From contig NC_079375.1 in the NCBI RefSeq assembly GCF_021018895.1, forward strand, positions 5,424,560 to 5,488,559: DNA of 64,000 bases, given 5' to 3'. The DNA is from Seriola aureovittata. Taxonomy: Eukaryota > Chordata > Actinopteri > Carangiformes > Carangidae. The translations under genes were made by a program, and so were the position numbers. Below the pieces are notes generated by a model. The model was not told the origin of the DNA. It worked only from the letters and a program-made list of their open reading frames with translations, and ran no database searches. Below, piece after piece: positions 10,415 through 34,274 of the stretch; positions within the stretch are counted from its first letter, which is position 1; each line of letters starts with the position of its first letter.

Positions 10415-13400
10415 CTGAAGAGAGAAAAATGAGAAGGAAGTTTTTGATCAAGTAACAGAATAAAAAAAAAGAAAAAAAGTTTTGTTTTTGTCTTGTGTAG
10501 TTTCTCTTGAGACAACCATGTAATCCACCTGTCAGACTTCTTTCTTCTCTCTTGTCACGTGTATCGCTGCAAAAAAATTATATAATATTTTACGTTTAAA
10601 CAAGTTTAATAATCTAATGCAAACAAGAAGAGACAAGAAGACAAAATATTTCGATATCTATACACTTAATATGAGGCTAGAGCCAGCAGCTGGTTAGCTA
10701 AGCTCAGCTTAAAAACAAGTCTGTCTATGTCCAAAGTATCAAAATCTGCCTACTAGTGCCTCTTAACTCATGTTGTTTGTTCAAGTGTTACGTCGACACA
10801 TTGTGGTTTCACAGGGGTTACGTTGGATTATTTCATCGCCTGGCTAGCTGTTTCTCCCTGTTTCCAGTCTTTATGCTAAGCTATGCTAATTGGCTGCTGG
10901 CACTGTCATCCTATTTGCTGGATAGACATGAGAGTGGTATTGATCTTCTCCTCTATTTGGCAAGATAATGAATAACCGTATTTTTCAAAATGTATGACAA
11001 TTTATTGAATGCAAGTGCAGTGACCTGCATCATAATTTGAGACACTGACAGGAGGAAATTTGCAATGCTTTCCAGAGCACACGTTAGCTAACTGGAACCC
11101 TTAAATAACAGAGACAGTGCTCAAGAATGAAGTAGAATTTATCTGTATTGTTAAATGAACTTTTGACCTTTCATCTAGAGGCTACACTCAATAGTTAGAA
11201 TGATTTGGCCCAATGGATCATGTCATACACTGACAGGTACATTGACTCAGCTGCACACCATCCTGTTATCACAGTAGGAGAACAGTGGCAGTACATTGAT
11301 TCTAATCATTAGCACACACACATAACCTCACACACCCTCATTACAGTAGACAGACTGTCAGTGATTCCAGCCTTCAGTCTCCATCTATCACTCCACGAGA
11401 CAGATGTGCACTCTCGCCCTCTCTGTTCATTTTATTGACTTAAATCCCTTCATTATTCACCTCCACTCCTTCACAGCAGTGTAAACGGCAGCTGTGGAAA
11501 AACAACATTACCACAGAAACCGGCTGCATCACTGTCAGATGACTGAGAGGTGACTATGGTTTTTACCGGGACACATCTGCATGTTGACGAGAGCGGGCAG
11601 GAAACATTACTGCAGCCTGTAAGCTCCGCTCAGCTGATCCACCACTCACTCCATCACCTCTCTCCCCCTCTCCGTCTCTCTGTATTCCTTCCGGGTCCAT
11701 TACTTAGGCTGATGGATGATAGGGTTGGCAGGGAACGACAGTAAATCCACTTTCCTGCTGCTTTTCTGATCCTGATCTGCCTCCTCTGGTTTGACAGAGA
11801 TGAGGACCGGGGTTCAAACACACTGTGCTACACCCACTGAGTTACTCACTGAGGATTTACATCCAAAAAGACGAAAGATAATCAGAGAATTGGTATTTGT
11901 TACTAAACTATCTAACGCTAGATTTTCATACATATGGATATTTAAAGGCCCAAACCGAAGACTAACCTTTGGAAATAAAGCAGCCAATGAAAATTTAATT
12001 GTTATGCTCAGAAATGCAAGTAATTACATTTTTCCTGCACCAGCAGAGCAAAAATCCCAGGAAATGAATAAATGAAAATACATGCATGTTCGGAACTGAC
12101 TGAGAATCTCCTGAATTCTTCTAAAACAGAATTAAATAAATAAATAAATCTTTAAAAATTAATTTAGAATCCCACATGACACTAACATACACTAGAGTGC
12201 ATGTTTTCTTACACTGCACACACGTTTATATATATATTATAGTAAAGGGGTGCTTGAATAAAACAAATCAACACATACAGATATATTCTATATCTGTGCA
12301 AATTAATCATTTTCTCATGGTCAGTATTTGGTGTCACCTGATGGATGCATCTGGTGAAGGCTATTTCAAATACCTGACTCATGTTTAACGACTAATAGCC
12401 TGGTTGGTTCCTTTTAAATTGACAGTGTGTTGCTGTGACTCGATTTCATCAGAGAGCTATGACTGCCGCCTGCGGCCTCTCAGCCCCTCATGTTATTAAC
12501 AGCTTATATCTGAGTGTGTCTCTGATGGATCCGCTCAGAGAGAACATGAATAAGTCATGACAGAGCCAATTACTGTTTCACTCCGACTCTGTTACACGTC
12601 CCTGTCCAGGACTTAAAACAGCAGCTCAATGAAGATGTGGTTTAACCTTCTTAGAGGGGAGGATCTTTCTTTCCAGGCTTCAGATCTGTGCAGGTGCGTT
12701 ACAGGAGTGCATCCTCCTGGTTTAACTCTGCACTCTCTGATTCTGAACACATTCATACTTGTCCAAAGGCTTCTTAAAGCTGGCTATCATTTTGTTCTCC
12801 TTTATTTATCTCCCCTGGTTATGATAGAAAGTGAAAGGTGGACATCTGAGGATAAGGACATCTAGCTTGAAACCCGCATTGGTGTAGTATTACGTGAAGT
12901 AAAATATGCAAAGTTGGGGGAGTAAGAAAGCATTTTAAACAGATTTGCATCTGGATTTTGCTATTATCATTAGTTATCTGATTTTCACTCATGAGAAATG
13001 GGAAACTACAAAATGACAGATGCATTAAATTTGTTAAGTTTATGTTGTGTCACTTAGATCTACAGTTCAAATATGGACAGAAAGAAAATTGACGAACACA
13101 ACTTACATTAGTTTCACATAAAGATAAGAAATTACAAGTGGAGCTGAGCCGAGTATAGTCTTTTAGAAAATCACGACAAAATCACACTTGATCTTTTTTG
13201 TCTTGTTTAGTAGGTTATTGTTTGGACTACTTCTTATTAGAGATTCTTTATCATCAATAGCTTATGTTCAGTCCCTGCAGCTGCCATATGACCTCCTGTA
13301 CTCCACTTTTATTTTAGACTCTTAATCCTAAACCCTGAACTCTTATGAAATTAAACACAAATATAATAGAGAGCTACCATATGTGGGTGGATCCAGCTTC

Positions 13401-13471
13401 ATGCTAAAGTAGTTCTTATATTTTGACTTCTGGCCTTGTCTCTGCTCTTACTGTACTTCCTCCTCACTTAC
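10415..13471 (-). other. cntnap5: cntnap5 intron 21
   Basis: Contains a dispersed repeat at about 10660-11010 and otherwise AT-rich unique-looking sequence. No gene or RNA recognised. Confidence 0.7.
10660..11010 (+). repeat. dispersed teleost repeat
   Basis: Contains the blocks CTGTTTCTCCCTGTTTCCAG, CTTTATGCTAAGCTATGC, GACATGAGAGTGGTATTGAT and TTTTTCAAAATGTATGAC in order. I recognise these from a widespread degenerate repeat in percomorph genomes. The call rests on memory of that family and has no structural ends in this copy. Confidence 0.5.
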
Positions 13472-13559
13472 CGTGCACTGTGCCCAACACCAGAGACTTG
13501 ATGGCGTTAAATTCTCCGTCAGATGTCAGGTTGAAGTCCTCTCTGGCATTTTGGTTTAT
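13472..13559 (-). CDS. cntnap5: cntnap5 exon 21: laminin-G 4, penultimate part
   Basis: 88 nt encoding INQNAREDFNLTSDGEFNAI followed by KSLVLGTVH. EFNAIKSLVLG is a conserved laminin-G strand in this family. One N-glycosylation sequon (NLT). The acceptor TTCTTTCAG and the donor GTAAGT are both strong. Phase 0 in, phase 1 out. Confidence 0.93.
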
Positions 13560-14530
13560 CTGAAAGAAGAGATTCTTGAATTAATTTCCTCCAAACTTTG
13601 TTTTCTAATACCAAAGTCCCCAAGTGTAGCATCATAAAATCTCAGCAGTAGATATCTTCCATGTAAAGATGAAATTTGGCCTGAGAACAGAACAAAGAAA
13701 AGCTCATGAAGAATCCATTCTGTGGGGAGTATAAATGTGCACCAGAAACATTAGGATTTATCTTTTGGGGACCAGTTTTTATGTAAATCTATTGTAAATG
13801 TTTGTTGCGATATCTTTCAGATCTTCGTTGAGATGCCATGTTATGCCTTCTCAGCATGCTCCTAAAGATAAAACGATTCGGTATAATGGAAAATGATAAG
13901 ATGAGATGCATCTCATATTTCACTGGAGCCCCACAACACAGTGACTCAGGAGGCGGCACCCATGCAAGACGAGGTCACCTTGTTATTTATCTCACTGTGT
14001 TGATAATTATACAGACGTTCAGGCTGCTGGAAACTGGTTGGATGAAGTTAACCTCATATATCATCTGAAGCTTCTGTTAACAAGATAAGAGATTCAGTAG
14101 ATCCAGATACGATTAAGATGCTTCATATTTCATCTGGAGCTGTTTTAATGTGGAGTCTGTCCCTGGTGACCTGTTGTGGCTGCGTCCAGGCCAGCAGCTG
14201 CTGGTGGCTGAAAGTAAAATGCTGACTGAGGTTTTATTATAAAGGGGAATATCACAATACACAACACACAAAGTGGGGTAGATGGGACTGCCTGTGTGTG
14301 CATCTGTATGTGCATCCTTGGATTTACCCTTGAGATTGGCGACATGGGAAAAAAAAGTTCATGTTAAGCATCTTTACATGTTGTCTACACACGCTGCAGC
14401 GTGAAAGAGGAGAGCAAAACACAAACGCAGCAGCTGTGGCTTTATAACACTCGCAGGCCAACATACAACACAATGTACAAATCTGTTTGTGTAAGTTCAG
14501 ATGAAACAGATAGAAAGCCCAAAAACATAT

Positions 14531-14850
14531 GGTAACACTTAACTAGTCCTCCTATTTAGCATTTATAATCAGAATATAAACATTTAGTACAGGGTTTACA
14601 GTTTATAGATGTATTTGTCCACAAATATTATTCTTCCACCCACACGTGGAGGCTGCTGCATAAACATATTATTAATGATAACAGAGTAAAACGAAGCTGT
14701 AATATAAAGTATCTCTTCATAGGAGAAGTTTTCTGAAAGTGTGGATTAATTAATATTTAAATATGTCTGTGAACAGGTACATTATAGTGTGTTATAAACC
14801 ATTTATCAAATGTCCATATACTGCTTATAAATCTTAAATTAAAGTGTTAC
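14531..14850. mobile_element. possible short MITE with GTAACACTT ends
   Basis: GGTAACACTTAA at 14531 and AAAGTGTTAC at 14841-14850 are inverted copies about 320 bp apart. The AT-rich interior holds several TTATAAA-type blocks, as in GTAACACTT-ended repeats of fish. The matching ends are only 9-10 bp, so the call is tentative. Confidence 0.35.
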
Positions 14851-15270
14851 TAAAGTGCCATCAGGCCACAGTTACTGTGAGTGAGTTGCAGGATGTTATG
14901 TGTCTGTTGTTGGCAGATGTACTGATTAAAGTTGTAGCATATTGATTCAGTCAGTTAGATGGAAGCAAGAAGTGGCTGAAATATTCTCATGCTAACAGAT
15001 TACATTATTCAAAAGGCCATCAAGCAGAGACATTTCTGTAGTCCGTCCTACAGTGGTTCTGTAGTGTAAGACTGGACATTTCCTGTCTTGAAATCTGCAT
15101 TAAGTTATATCTTTCATATCATAGTTATTAGGAATTGACCTTGTGAAATGTGAAGCAGCTACTTTCAGTGCTGGATGCACTAAGAACTAACACTCGACTT
15201 TGCAGCTTTCCAGAGCTCTCATTTCTTGTTAGGTGGCTGCTTCTGGCAAATCACAAGACAAGTTGAGCTA

Positions 15271-15440
15271 ATGTTTCCTGCCCAGTTCCAGACAGCAGAC
15301 AGGCAAAGTTAGTGGGAGGCTGGTGAAGAAAGTGCAGCTACAAAGCCAGATATTTTGTTGAGCTGGATCATGGAGACCAAACCAAAGCCAAAAGGAGAAT
15401 GAATACTGGATTTACATATGTAAGATGGCCAGAAATAATA
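15271..15440 (+). repeat. dispersed teleost repeat, copy 2 of 3
   Basis: Shares GAAGAAAGTG, AGCCAGATATTTT, GGAGACCAAA and GAATACTGGATTTACAT-type blocks in the same order as 20160-20270. Divergent copy, same orientation as the other two. Confidence 0.5.
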
Positions 15441-15638
15441 CTCTAAGTCTGTTGGATGTCCACATAAATGTTTGCAAACACATGAGCCAAAACTATTTTG
15501 TTTTGTATACTGACACATTTTCTTTTGAGTTTTTATGAATCCTAGTGGTAAAAGAAAATGCTTAATGCCTTTAACTGATGGACGTATACATTATAAACTT
15601 ATAAAGAGTATAAATAATCACTGTCATGTGTGTGTTAC

Positions 15639-15772
15639 CTGCACAGACACGGAGTCTGTCAGTCTCCTGATGGTCACAGTGTGAAGTTGTCCGTTGGCCA
15701 GACTCCTCACTCTGCTCCTCAACACTTCAGCTTCTCTGTTGCTGTCCAGCTTGTACCGCACCTCCAGCTCAT
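15639..15772 (-). CDS. cntnap5: cntnap5 exon 20: laminin-G 4, middle
   Basis: 134 nt encoding DELEVRYKLDSNREAEVLRS, then RVRSLANGQLHTVTIRR and TDSVSVQ. DGQLH/NGQLH followed by alternating hydrophobic residues is the typical laminin-G central strand. The acceptor GTGTGTGAAG has a G-interrupted tract and is weak; the donor is GTAACA. Phase 1 in, phase 0 out. Confidence 0.93.
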
Positions 15773-17529
15773 CTTCACACACAACACACATGAAACCACG
15801 GGGTTGCATTTCAGATGAAAACATAACATTCAGAGCCACGATTTCAGCTTAAAACATCACCATCATTTCAAACATGCTACTTTCTAGGTAAAGTTTTCTC
15901 CACCTGAGAATGGCCTTGTTCTGCCTCGTAATCTTGGCTAAAAGGATAAACACGTTTTTAATCCTTCAAAGATAAATCTGAATATTTTAAAGAAGCGGTC
16001 GCTCTGTTAACTAAGAACTTATTTTATATTAAGGGGATAAGAGCTAATTCCCTATCAATAACAGAACTAATCTAATTAAATCTAAATAATTCTCCTAATG
16101 TTCAAGTGCAGATTTAACAAAAACCCTCTGATGTTTTCAGAGTTCAGCGAAAGGAGAGGAGAAAAAAAAGTATTTTAAAAGTAAACCAAAACTGATAAAA
16201 ATATAACTAAATTAAAAAGCTTGGGATTACAACTCACTAACTGTTTTTCTACACAGGTACAGAGAATGTGTAGAAGGACCTCCAGATACCTGCTGCTGCT
16301 CTTTATTTACTGTTGAGAAGAAGCCTTGAGTAAAAAGGTTTTGTTTGGGCTGAGGAGGTATAACTGCAGTCAAGGGTAAGAAGAAATACGCCGACTCAGG
16401 GGAAACAAGAGAAAGCTCTCAGGGATTGAATTGGACGCTTCAGTTTAAGAACATTTACCTGACCAGTCCACGGTCACCACGAAACCTTAACGCTCTGCTG
16501 TCCTTCAGCTTTGAGTCATTAACACCAAAAATATTCCATTTACAGCTAATTTAGCAGCAAGTGCCGGTTTTATTAGACTCCTGGACGGTGAAAATGTAAT
16601 TTAAAATTCAAAGTGCCTCCTACTACTCTTAAAAGCCAAACTCTCAACATAATTATTTGACTCAAAAGTTTCTAAAACACATGAGTGAGTTTTCTGCTGT
16701 TTTATTCAGCAGCACATTGACCGGCTACATTAACATCCCACCAAACCTTTATTCCCTCAGCATCACTCATCAGGTCTCACCGGTAAAACCAGAGAGCACT
16801 TTCTTTTTTCAGCCGGAGACAAAACACAATAGCCGGCCCAGCTGGACAGATTAAAAGGCAGTAGAGGCTGACGGGGTGAATCCAGAGAGAGGAAAGGTCT
16901 GACAGATCCTGATAGATCTGGTAAAGCTGCAGAGCAAAGGACGAGGAGGAAGGAGAGAGGTAGAGGAGGAGGAGGAGGAGGAGGAGGAGGAGAGGTCGAT
17001 ATCATGAGGAGATGACAGGAATGGGAGAGATGATGAGATGGAGAGGGGAGGAGAGGTAAGATGAGAGTCTGGGAGGAGATGTGAGGAGAGGAAAGTCACT
17101 TAAAAAAAGTTGAGGGAGGAAGACAAGGAAAGACGAAAAGGAAACTCTCCAAGAGACTCATAATCTGAGATTTGCAAACAGTAGATAAAAAGGAGAGGAG
17201 CGAACAAAAGGCAAAGGGGAGTAATTAGAGGTAAGACTGGGTAAAAACAGGATGAGAGGAAAATTGTACAGTAGGTGAAGAAAGGAGGAGGAGGGATGAG
17301 CACTAAACTTCTTAGAAACTTAGATAAAGAGGAGGAGAAACTTTAAGTACAAAAGTTCTACAAGAAGCATTAAAATTATGTATAAAAAGCTCCCAGGGAA
17401 AACAAAACAAGAGTTCATGAGGCCATTAAAAAGGAAGAAGAATTACATTTAAAACAGGCCACTCCACCTCAGGTCTGAACACCAACCAAACAAACCACCT
17501 TCAAAATAAAAGCCCTATGTCCTGCTCAC
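15773..17529 (-). other. cntnap5: cntnap5 intron 19, purine-rich on plus
   Basis: About 16870-17340 is strongly purine-rich on plus and includes a GAG/GGA triplet tract. No gene seen; proline- and serine-rich ORFs here are artefacts of the repeat. Confidence 0.75.
16963..16993 (+). repeat. (GAG)n triplet microsatellite
   Basis: About ten GAG/GGA units inside a longer polypurine tract. Confidence 0.85.
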
Positions 17530-17754
17530 CGTGCTTGTTGATGAGCAGGGCCAGGTACTCTCTGTAGTAGGAGGTGACGTAGAGCAGCAGAGCCGGACTC
17601 TGGTTCGTCCTGAAGCTCAGAGAGACGTTCTCTCCTCTCAGCGTCATGTCAGAGTAGATGGAGGACGGCAGGGCGCTGCTGTTCCTGATTAACTCGTACG
17701 GCTCCTTGAAGGTGTAGCTGACGGATGTCCCTGACTTAAAGATGGCCGAAACCT
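17530..17754 (-). CDS. cntnap5: cntnap5 exon 19: start of laminin-G 4
   Basis: 225 nt encoding EVSAIFKSGTSVSYTFKEPY, an N-glycan site (NSS), then LRGENVSLSFRTNQSPALLL and a YLALLINKH strand. SLSFRT followed by PALLLY is the laminin-G hallmark. The acceptor CTCCTTCCAG and donor GTGAGC are good. Phase 1 at both ends. Confidence 0.95.
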
Positions 17755-29089
<11,335 letters not shown>

Positions 29090-30980
29090 TTATGTTTTCT
29101 GCAAACGATGGAGACAAAGACGGGAAACAAAGAGCACATGAAGTGAGAACAAAATTATGGCATTGTTCATTAACTGACAAAATTAACAAAACGTTTGAAG
29201 AGGAAATGTTGTGTGAGGTCATATAGAGACTGACACACAACTATAAGCAGAATAATCAAGATTATTTCCTGATGTTATCATTGAATTATCCAGTAGAACT
29301 GACCTCTATCTTTACAGAAGTTCTTTCTTTCTAGGAGAAGAAAAAAAGCTTCATACTTGCTTAAGAAACTTCTTCCCAACTTCACTCTTGAAAAGGACAG
29401 TGAATATATTAGATATCATTGTCTTAATAACTAGCAACTAGCAAAAAATGCTGCTCTGACGAAGCCCTTGAAGAGAGATGTATTTGCGTGTGTGTTTGAT
29501 GAAAAGATGTCTCAGCTACTGCACAAGTTAGTCCAACATCAAATTTAGTTTTGTATTTTGTATTTGGTTGCTTATAGTTGGAGCAATGGAAAACATTATA
29601 TATCTCAGTAAATCTAATTTTATATAGTCATATAACAACTATATATTTTATAGAAAATCAACTGAGAAACTGTTCATGGATAACCAGTTGGCAAAGGTTT
29701 GTGATAATACATGACAAACCAAGACACAACGCAATGAGCAGTTAAGCTCAGGGATCAGCATAATGGCCCACGATGGTATAATACATATACGTATACAACA
29801 TCGTATCGCTGAGCCATGATGGGACATTGTGATAATACTGAGCAGGAGCTGAACAGTCCTACCCACACTTCAAAGACTTACACCTATGGAGAGGACTGTT
29901 CCGTTCTCAAAATCCTTCTTTTGTTCATTCCAACAAAAGGAGAGGATCTTGGAAATCATCTGTGTTTCTGAAACAAACCCTCATCCTTCATGTTTTGGAA
30001 GCAGAAGATGTATTACTCTGGGAGTACAGAAGAAGATGAAACAATATCCCAGCTTCCTCTGGTAACTTCATTTAGAGGCTGTTCTCGGGCCCAGCTGCAG
30101 TGTTACAGAGCGATCTGAGGCAGCTGCCAGCAGAGCAGCAGTATTCAGAGCTTGAACACCACGCTGACAATGATTTCCCCGAGGAGAGAGGCTGTTGGTG
30201 CAGCAGTGTCCCTGTATTAGATTCTGTGCGTGTCCCTTGAAATCCCATCTATAAGGAAATACAAAATGCAGCACAAAAACATCAAACTGAACTTAGACTA
30301 AACTGAAACAGGCTAATCGAGCTTCAAACAGCAACTGCCTGTAATAACTGATTCAAGGCATCTATACAAGACTTTCTAAACACCACATCACGTCCACTCG
30401 TAAAGTTGAACCTCATACCTTGCTGCATTACTGTCATAACCATAGGCATAGTAAAGAACACCCTTGGGGTTATTTACGTCCTATTTTAAAACGACACCAC
30501 AGTAAAGGGGGCTGTAAATGTACAACACCGACCCAGCATCAATGTTGAGGTACCCATAAAGTAAATTAACACTCTCTTGGTTATTGCTGTCATATTCCAA
30601 ATGACACACACAGTGGCCCCACAGTGTAGGCGATAGCTAGAAAGTTAGGCAGAATACAGCTGAAAATATTGTTCAAGTAATGAAAACAGAAACCTGAAGT
30701 GAAGGAAAGTGGATGTTTGTTCTCAGAAACTAAACCATCATTGTGTCATTCTGTCTATATATACAGTGTATACAATATTTAAACTGAAATGTCATACTTG
30801 GCACACAGATGGGATTGATATCAATCTTCTCATATCAAACAAATATACATATTTCTCAGAATGATGAATTATTCTTTTATAGACCTGAAGTGTGTAAAGA
30901 GCAATATATTCTCAAATTAGAGTAGGTTTCAAGTTGAGATTTCCTTACGAAGCTGAGATTAAACATCTGTTTTACATATA

Positions 30981-31277
30981 AAGTGGGTACGGAAAGTATT
31001 CAGACCCCTTTAAATTTTTCACTCTTTGTTTCATTGCAGCCATTTGCTAAAATCTAAAAAGTTCATTTTATTTCTCATTAATGTACACTCAGCACCCCAT
31101 CTTGACAGAAAAAAAACAAATGTAGAATTTTTGCAAATTTATTAAAAAAGAAAAACTGAAATATCACATGGTTATAAGTATTCAGACCCTTTGCTCAGTA
31201 TTGAGTAGAAGCACCCTTTTGCAATGAAACAAAGAGTGAAAAATTTAAAGGGGTCTGAATACTTTCCGTACCCACTG
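30981..31277. mobile_element. internally deleted Tc1-like transposon (MITE)
   Basis: Terminal inverted repeats at 30981-31038 and 31220-31277 match at 57 of 58 positions and are flanked by TA (30979-30980 and 31278-31279), the Tc1/mariner target duplication. The ends read AGTGGGTACGGAAAGTATTC, the recurrent terminus of a fish Tc1 family. The 181-bp interior has no transposase, so the element cannot move on its own. Near-identity of the arms suggests a fairly young insertion. Confidence 0.9.
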
Positions 31278-31283
31278 TACTAT

Positions 31284-31390
31284 ATAGCCAAAAATGTGTG
31301 GACACTACTTCTGGGGCTATCTTTAATTTTATCATTTACGGTTCAGGCTAGGCTCCAGTTCCAAAGAATCTTAACAGCCCTGAGGGCCCA
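31284..31390 (+). mobile_element. degenerate Tc1-like fragment
   Basis: TATAGCCAAAAATGTGTGGA resembles the end of another fish Tc1-like family. It is followed by GGTTCAGGCTAGGCTCCAGT and TCCAAAGAATCTTAACAGCC, which resemble internal sequence of that family. The two parts are joined by a deletion. Assigned from memory of the family only. Confidence 0.5.
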
Positions 31391-31675
31391 TTGCTCTCAA
31401 TCAGATGTTGAGCAATTAAATATGGCTGTAATGTTCAGGTGTCAGGTAATTAGGATCCAGTTAGAGACTGTTCAATTTAACTATGTGCGGCTATAAATGG
31501 GGGACAGGAAGGTCAAGACAGCTGAGTTCAGTTCCAACCTAAAATAAACCTAAATATTCTCCCCCAGGTTAGTTTGATACAGATTAAGTCTTTGATTCAA
31601 GATTAAGACTTTGACTTCCAGGTTCCACTGACACATCGCTCTAATCCAGATTAAATCTTTACCCTCGAGCTCCTA

Positions 31676-32492
<817 letters not shown>

Positions 32493-32620
32493 TGTCTCCA
32501 TGACAACGAAAAGGTCCCACTTTGTAGGCAGCCTCTGACCCTGGCCTCTGGATGTCACCCAGCACCAGAGACCTGACAGGGAGGCTCTCCTTATGGGTTA
32601 GCAGGCCTGAGTCTTCAGCC
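32493..32620 (-). CDS. cntnap5: cntnap5 exon 15: end of fibrinogen-C-like region
   Basis: 128 nt encoding AEDSGLLTHKESLPVRSLVL and GDIQRPGSEAAYKVGPFRCH followed by GD. The GSEAAYKVGPFRCHGD motif precedes laminin-G 3 in CNTNAP proteins. The acceptor CTGCTGCAG sits at the end of a very long polypyrimidine tract; the donor is GTAAGT. The junction completes Trp with exon 14. Confidence 0.94.
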
Positions 32621-34053
32621 CTGCAGCAGGAGCAGGAGGACGAGGGGATAAAAGATGAAGAAGGAGAACAAGGGGAAGAGGGGAAGAGGGTTTAAGGAAG
32701 ATAAAGAGAAAAGGCAAAAGGTAAAGGAAGTGAAAGAAGGAAAGAGGTAAAGAAAGTGGAGGAGAAAGGCAGAGAGGGAAGGAAATAAAGGAGTAGGAGA
32801 AGAGGAATAAGAGGAAGGGAAGAGGAGGAAGACACGGGAAGAGGGGAGATCATGAGGGAAGAGGAGGAGGAAAAGAAATGAAGAAGGGATAGAGGAGAAG
32901 GAGGAGGAAAAAGAGAGGAAAATATGAAACTTTCCCAGGAAGACATTTTAATGGTGAGTCAGTATATCTGTGTTGATCCTGACACTCTCATCTCAGTCAA
33001 TTTCTGTGACAGCCATTTCCAAAAGTGCCGTCCACACAGACAGCCGAGTGAGCAGCTTCGGCCATTTACACCCATATTCAGCTTTATGCACTTATGCACT
33101 GATATGTCTCCGGACGTGAGTGGTGTGTTCTTTCAGCACTGTGAGAATCTGATGATTGGTCTGTAAAAACATTGTCAGCACTGAACTGTTTGACAGTTTG
33201 GACTATTAGATGATAGAAAGAGGGAAGTGCGGTGTGATGAAGATAAGAGGATTGGTCAGGAAGTGTTTTTCCTGAACAAATATCTTCCTTTGGTAATAAT
33301 CTGAATGGATTTACACAAGAAAAAGAAAGCAGCAATATCTGATCAATTTCTAATATTATATAATATAATATTTTGTACACTTTTGGTTGTTCTTACAATT
33401 CAGGAGTAATATTTGTGTTTCCCTTCTCTTTATGTACCTCTGTTTATTGTACTTTTTATTTTGTTGTAACTACACTTTGTATTTTATTTTTTACTGTATT
33501 AATCTGCACTTGTTTCTGTGTGTAATCTAATATAAAGCACACTGAGTTTAACTGTAATATCCCCTGATAAGACCAACTGCCCCAAAAGTATCATTATAAG
33601 CATTGAACTTTATTTATTCATTTATACACTGCAGCTAAATTCAAGAAATAAAAGCAAAGCATAAAAGAGAAGACATACCTCTGCTGATGCTGCATAATTA
33701 TTTAAATCAACCAAATCCAAACAAACACTCCACCCACTGATTAGCAGAGGGGGACCTCATCAGTGAAATCACGAATCGTGAGGTGATAAATAAAAGTCTG
33801 CAGACTGGCTGGTGGCCACTCCTGCTCTAAGTAATGCAGTCCAATACAGCAAAACCAGTAACTACATGCAAAAAATTAAGTAGAAGCAACATCTCTCTGA
33901 CATAGTTCTCAAAAAGTTTCATAAACATTGGACTGATAGCAGGACTGCTGTACTGGATTACACTGTAAGGTAAAGAGGGTTTTCCACTCTGTTTAAGTAA
34001 ACAGACGTTCATCAAACTAGCATTAATGCTTGGACATTTATAAAGGCCAGTAC
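32621..34053 (-). other. cntnap5: cntnap5 intron 14, with 300-bp polypyrimidine tract in the transcript
   Basis: About 32631-32930 is almost pure purine on plus (GGA, GAAG and AAAG units), so the pre-mRNA before the exon 15 acceptor is pyrimidine for about 300 nt. The remainder has an AT palindrome near 33352-33371. No gene seen. Confidence 0.75.
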
Positions 34054-34216
34054 CACTCCATTCGGTCAGCGTCACAGTTGCAGTAGTGTTGTGGGTCCAC
34101 ACAGTCGCCCTGCAGGCCGCAGGCACACTGCTGACTTCCTGGTTGAGCTCCGCCCCAGTAAGTCTGGAGACGACCGGAGCCGGGACCACCGAGCCACCAG
34201 CTGAACGGAGAGCCCT
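34054..34216 (-). CDS. cntnap5: cntnap5 exon 14: fibrinogen-C-like region, third part
   Basis: 163 nt encoding EGSPFSWWLGGPGSGRLQTY, WGGAQPGSQQCACGLQGDC and VDPQHYCNCDADRMEW. WWLG, YWGG and CNCDAD are family signatures. The donor is GTACTG. The acceptor is unusual: only TTTCAG separates the exon from a (TG)25 tract. Phase 1 in, phase 2 out. Confidence 0.95.
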
Positions 34217-34219
34217 CTG

Positions 34220-34274
<55 letters not shown>

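Larger units (their letters stand above)
13560..15638 (-). other. cntnap5: cntnap5 intron 20
   Basis: Holds a possible short MITE (14531-14850) and copy 2 of a dispersed repeat (15271-15440). No gene seen. Confidence 0.7.

Noticed and set aside
16763..17099. Pro- and Ser-rich minus-strand ORFs
   Set aside because: Translations of the GAG/GGA polypurine region in intron 19.
34222..34271. CRISPR-like or tandem-array interpretation of the regular repeats
   Set aside because: Simple dinucleotide repeats in a vertebrate genome; no spacers.
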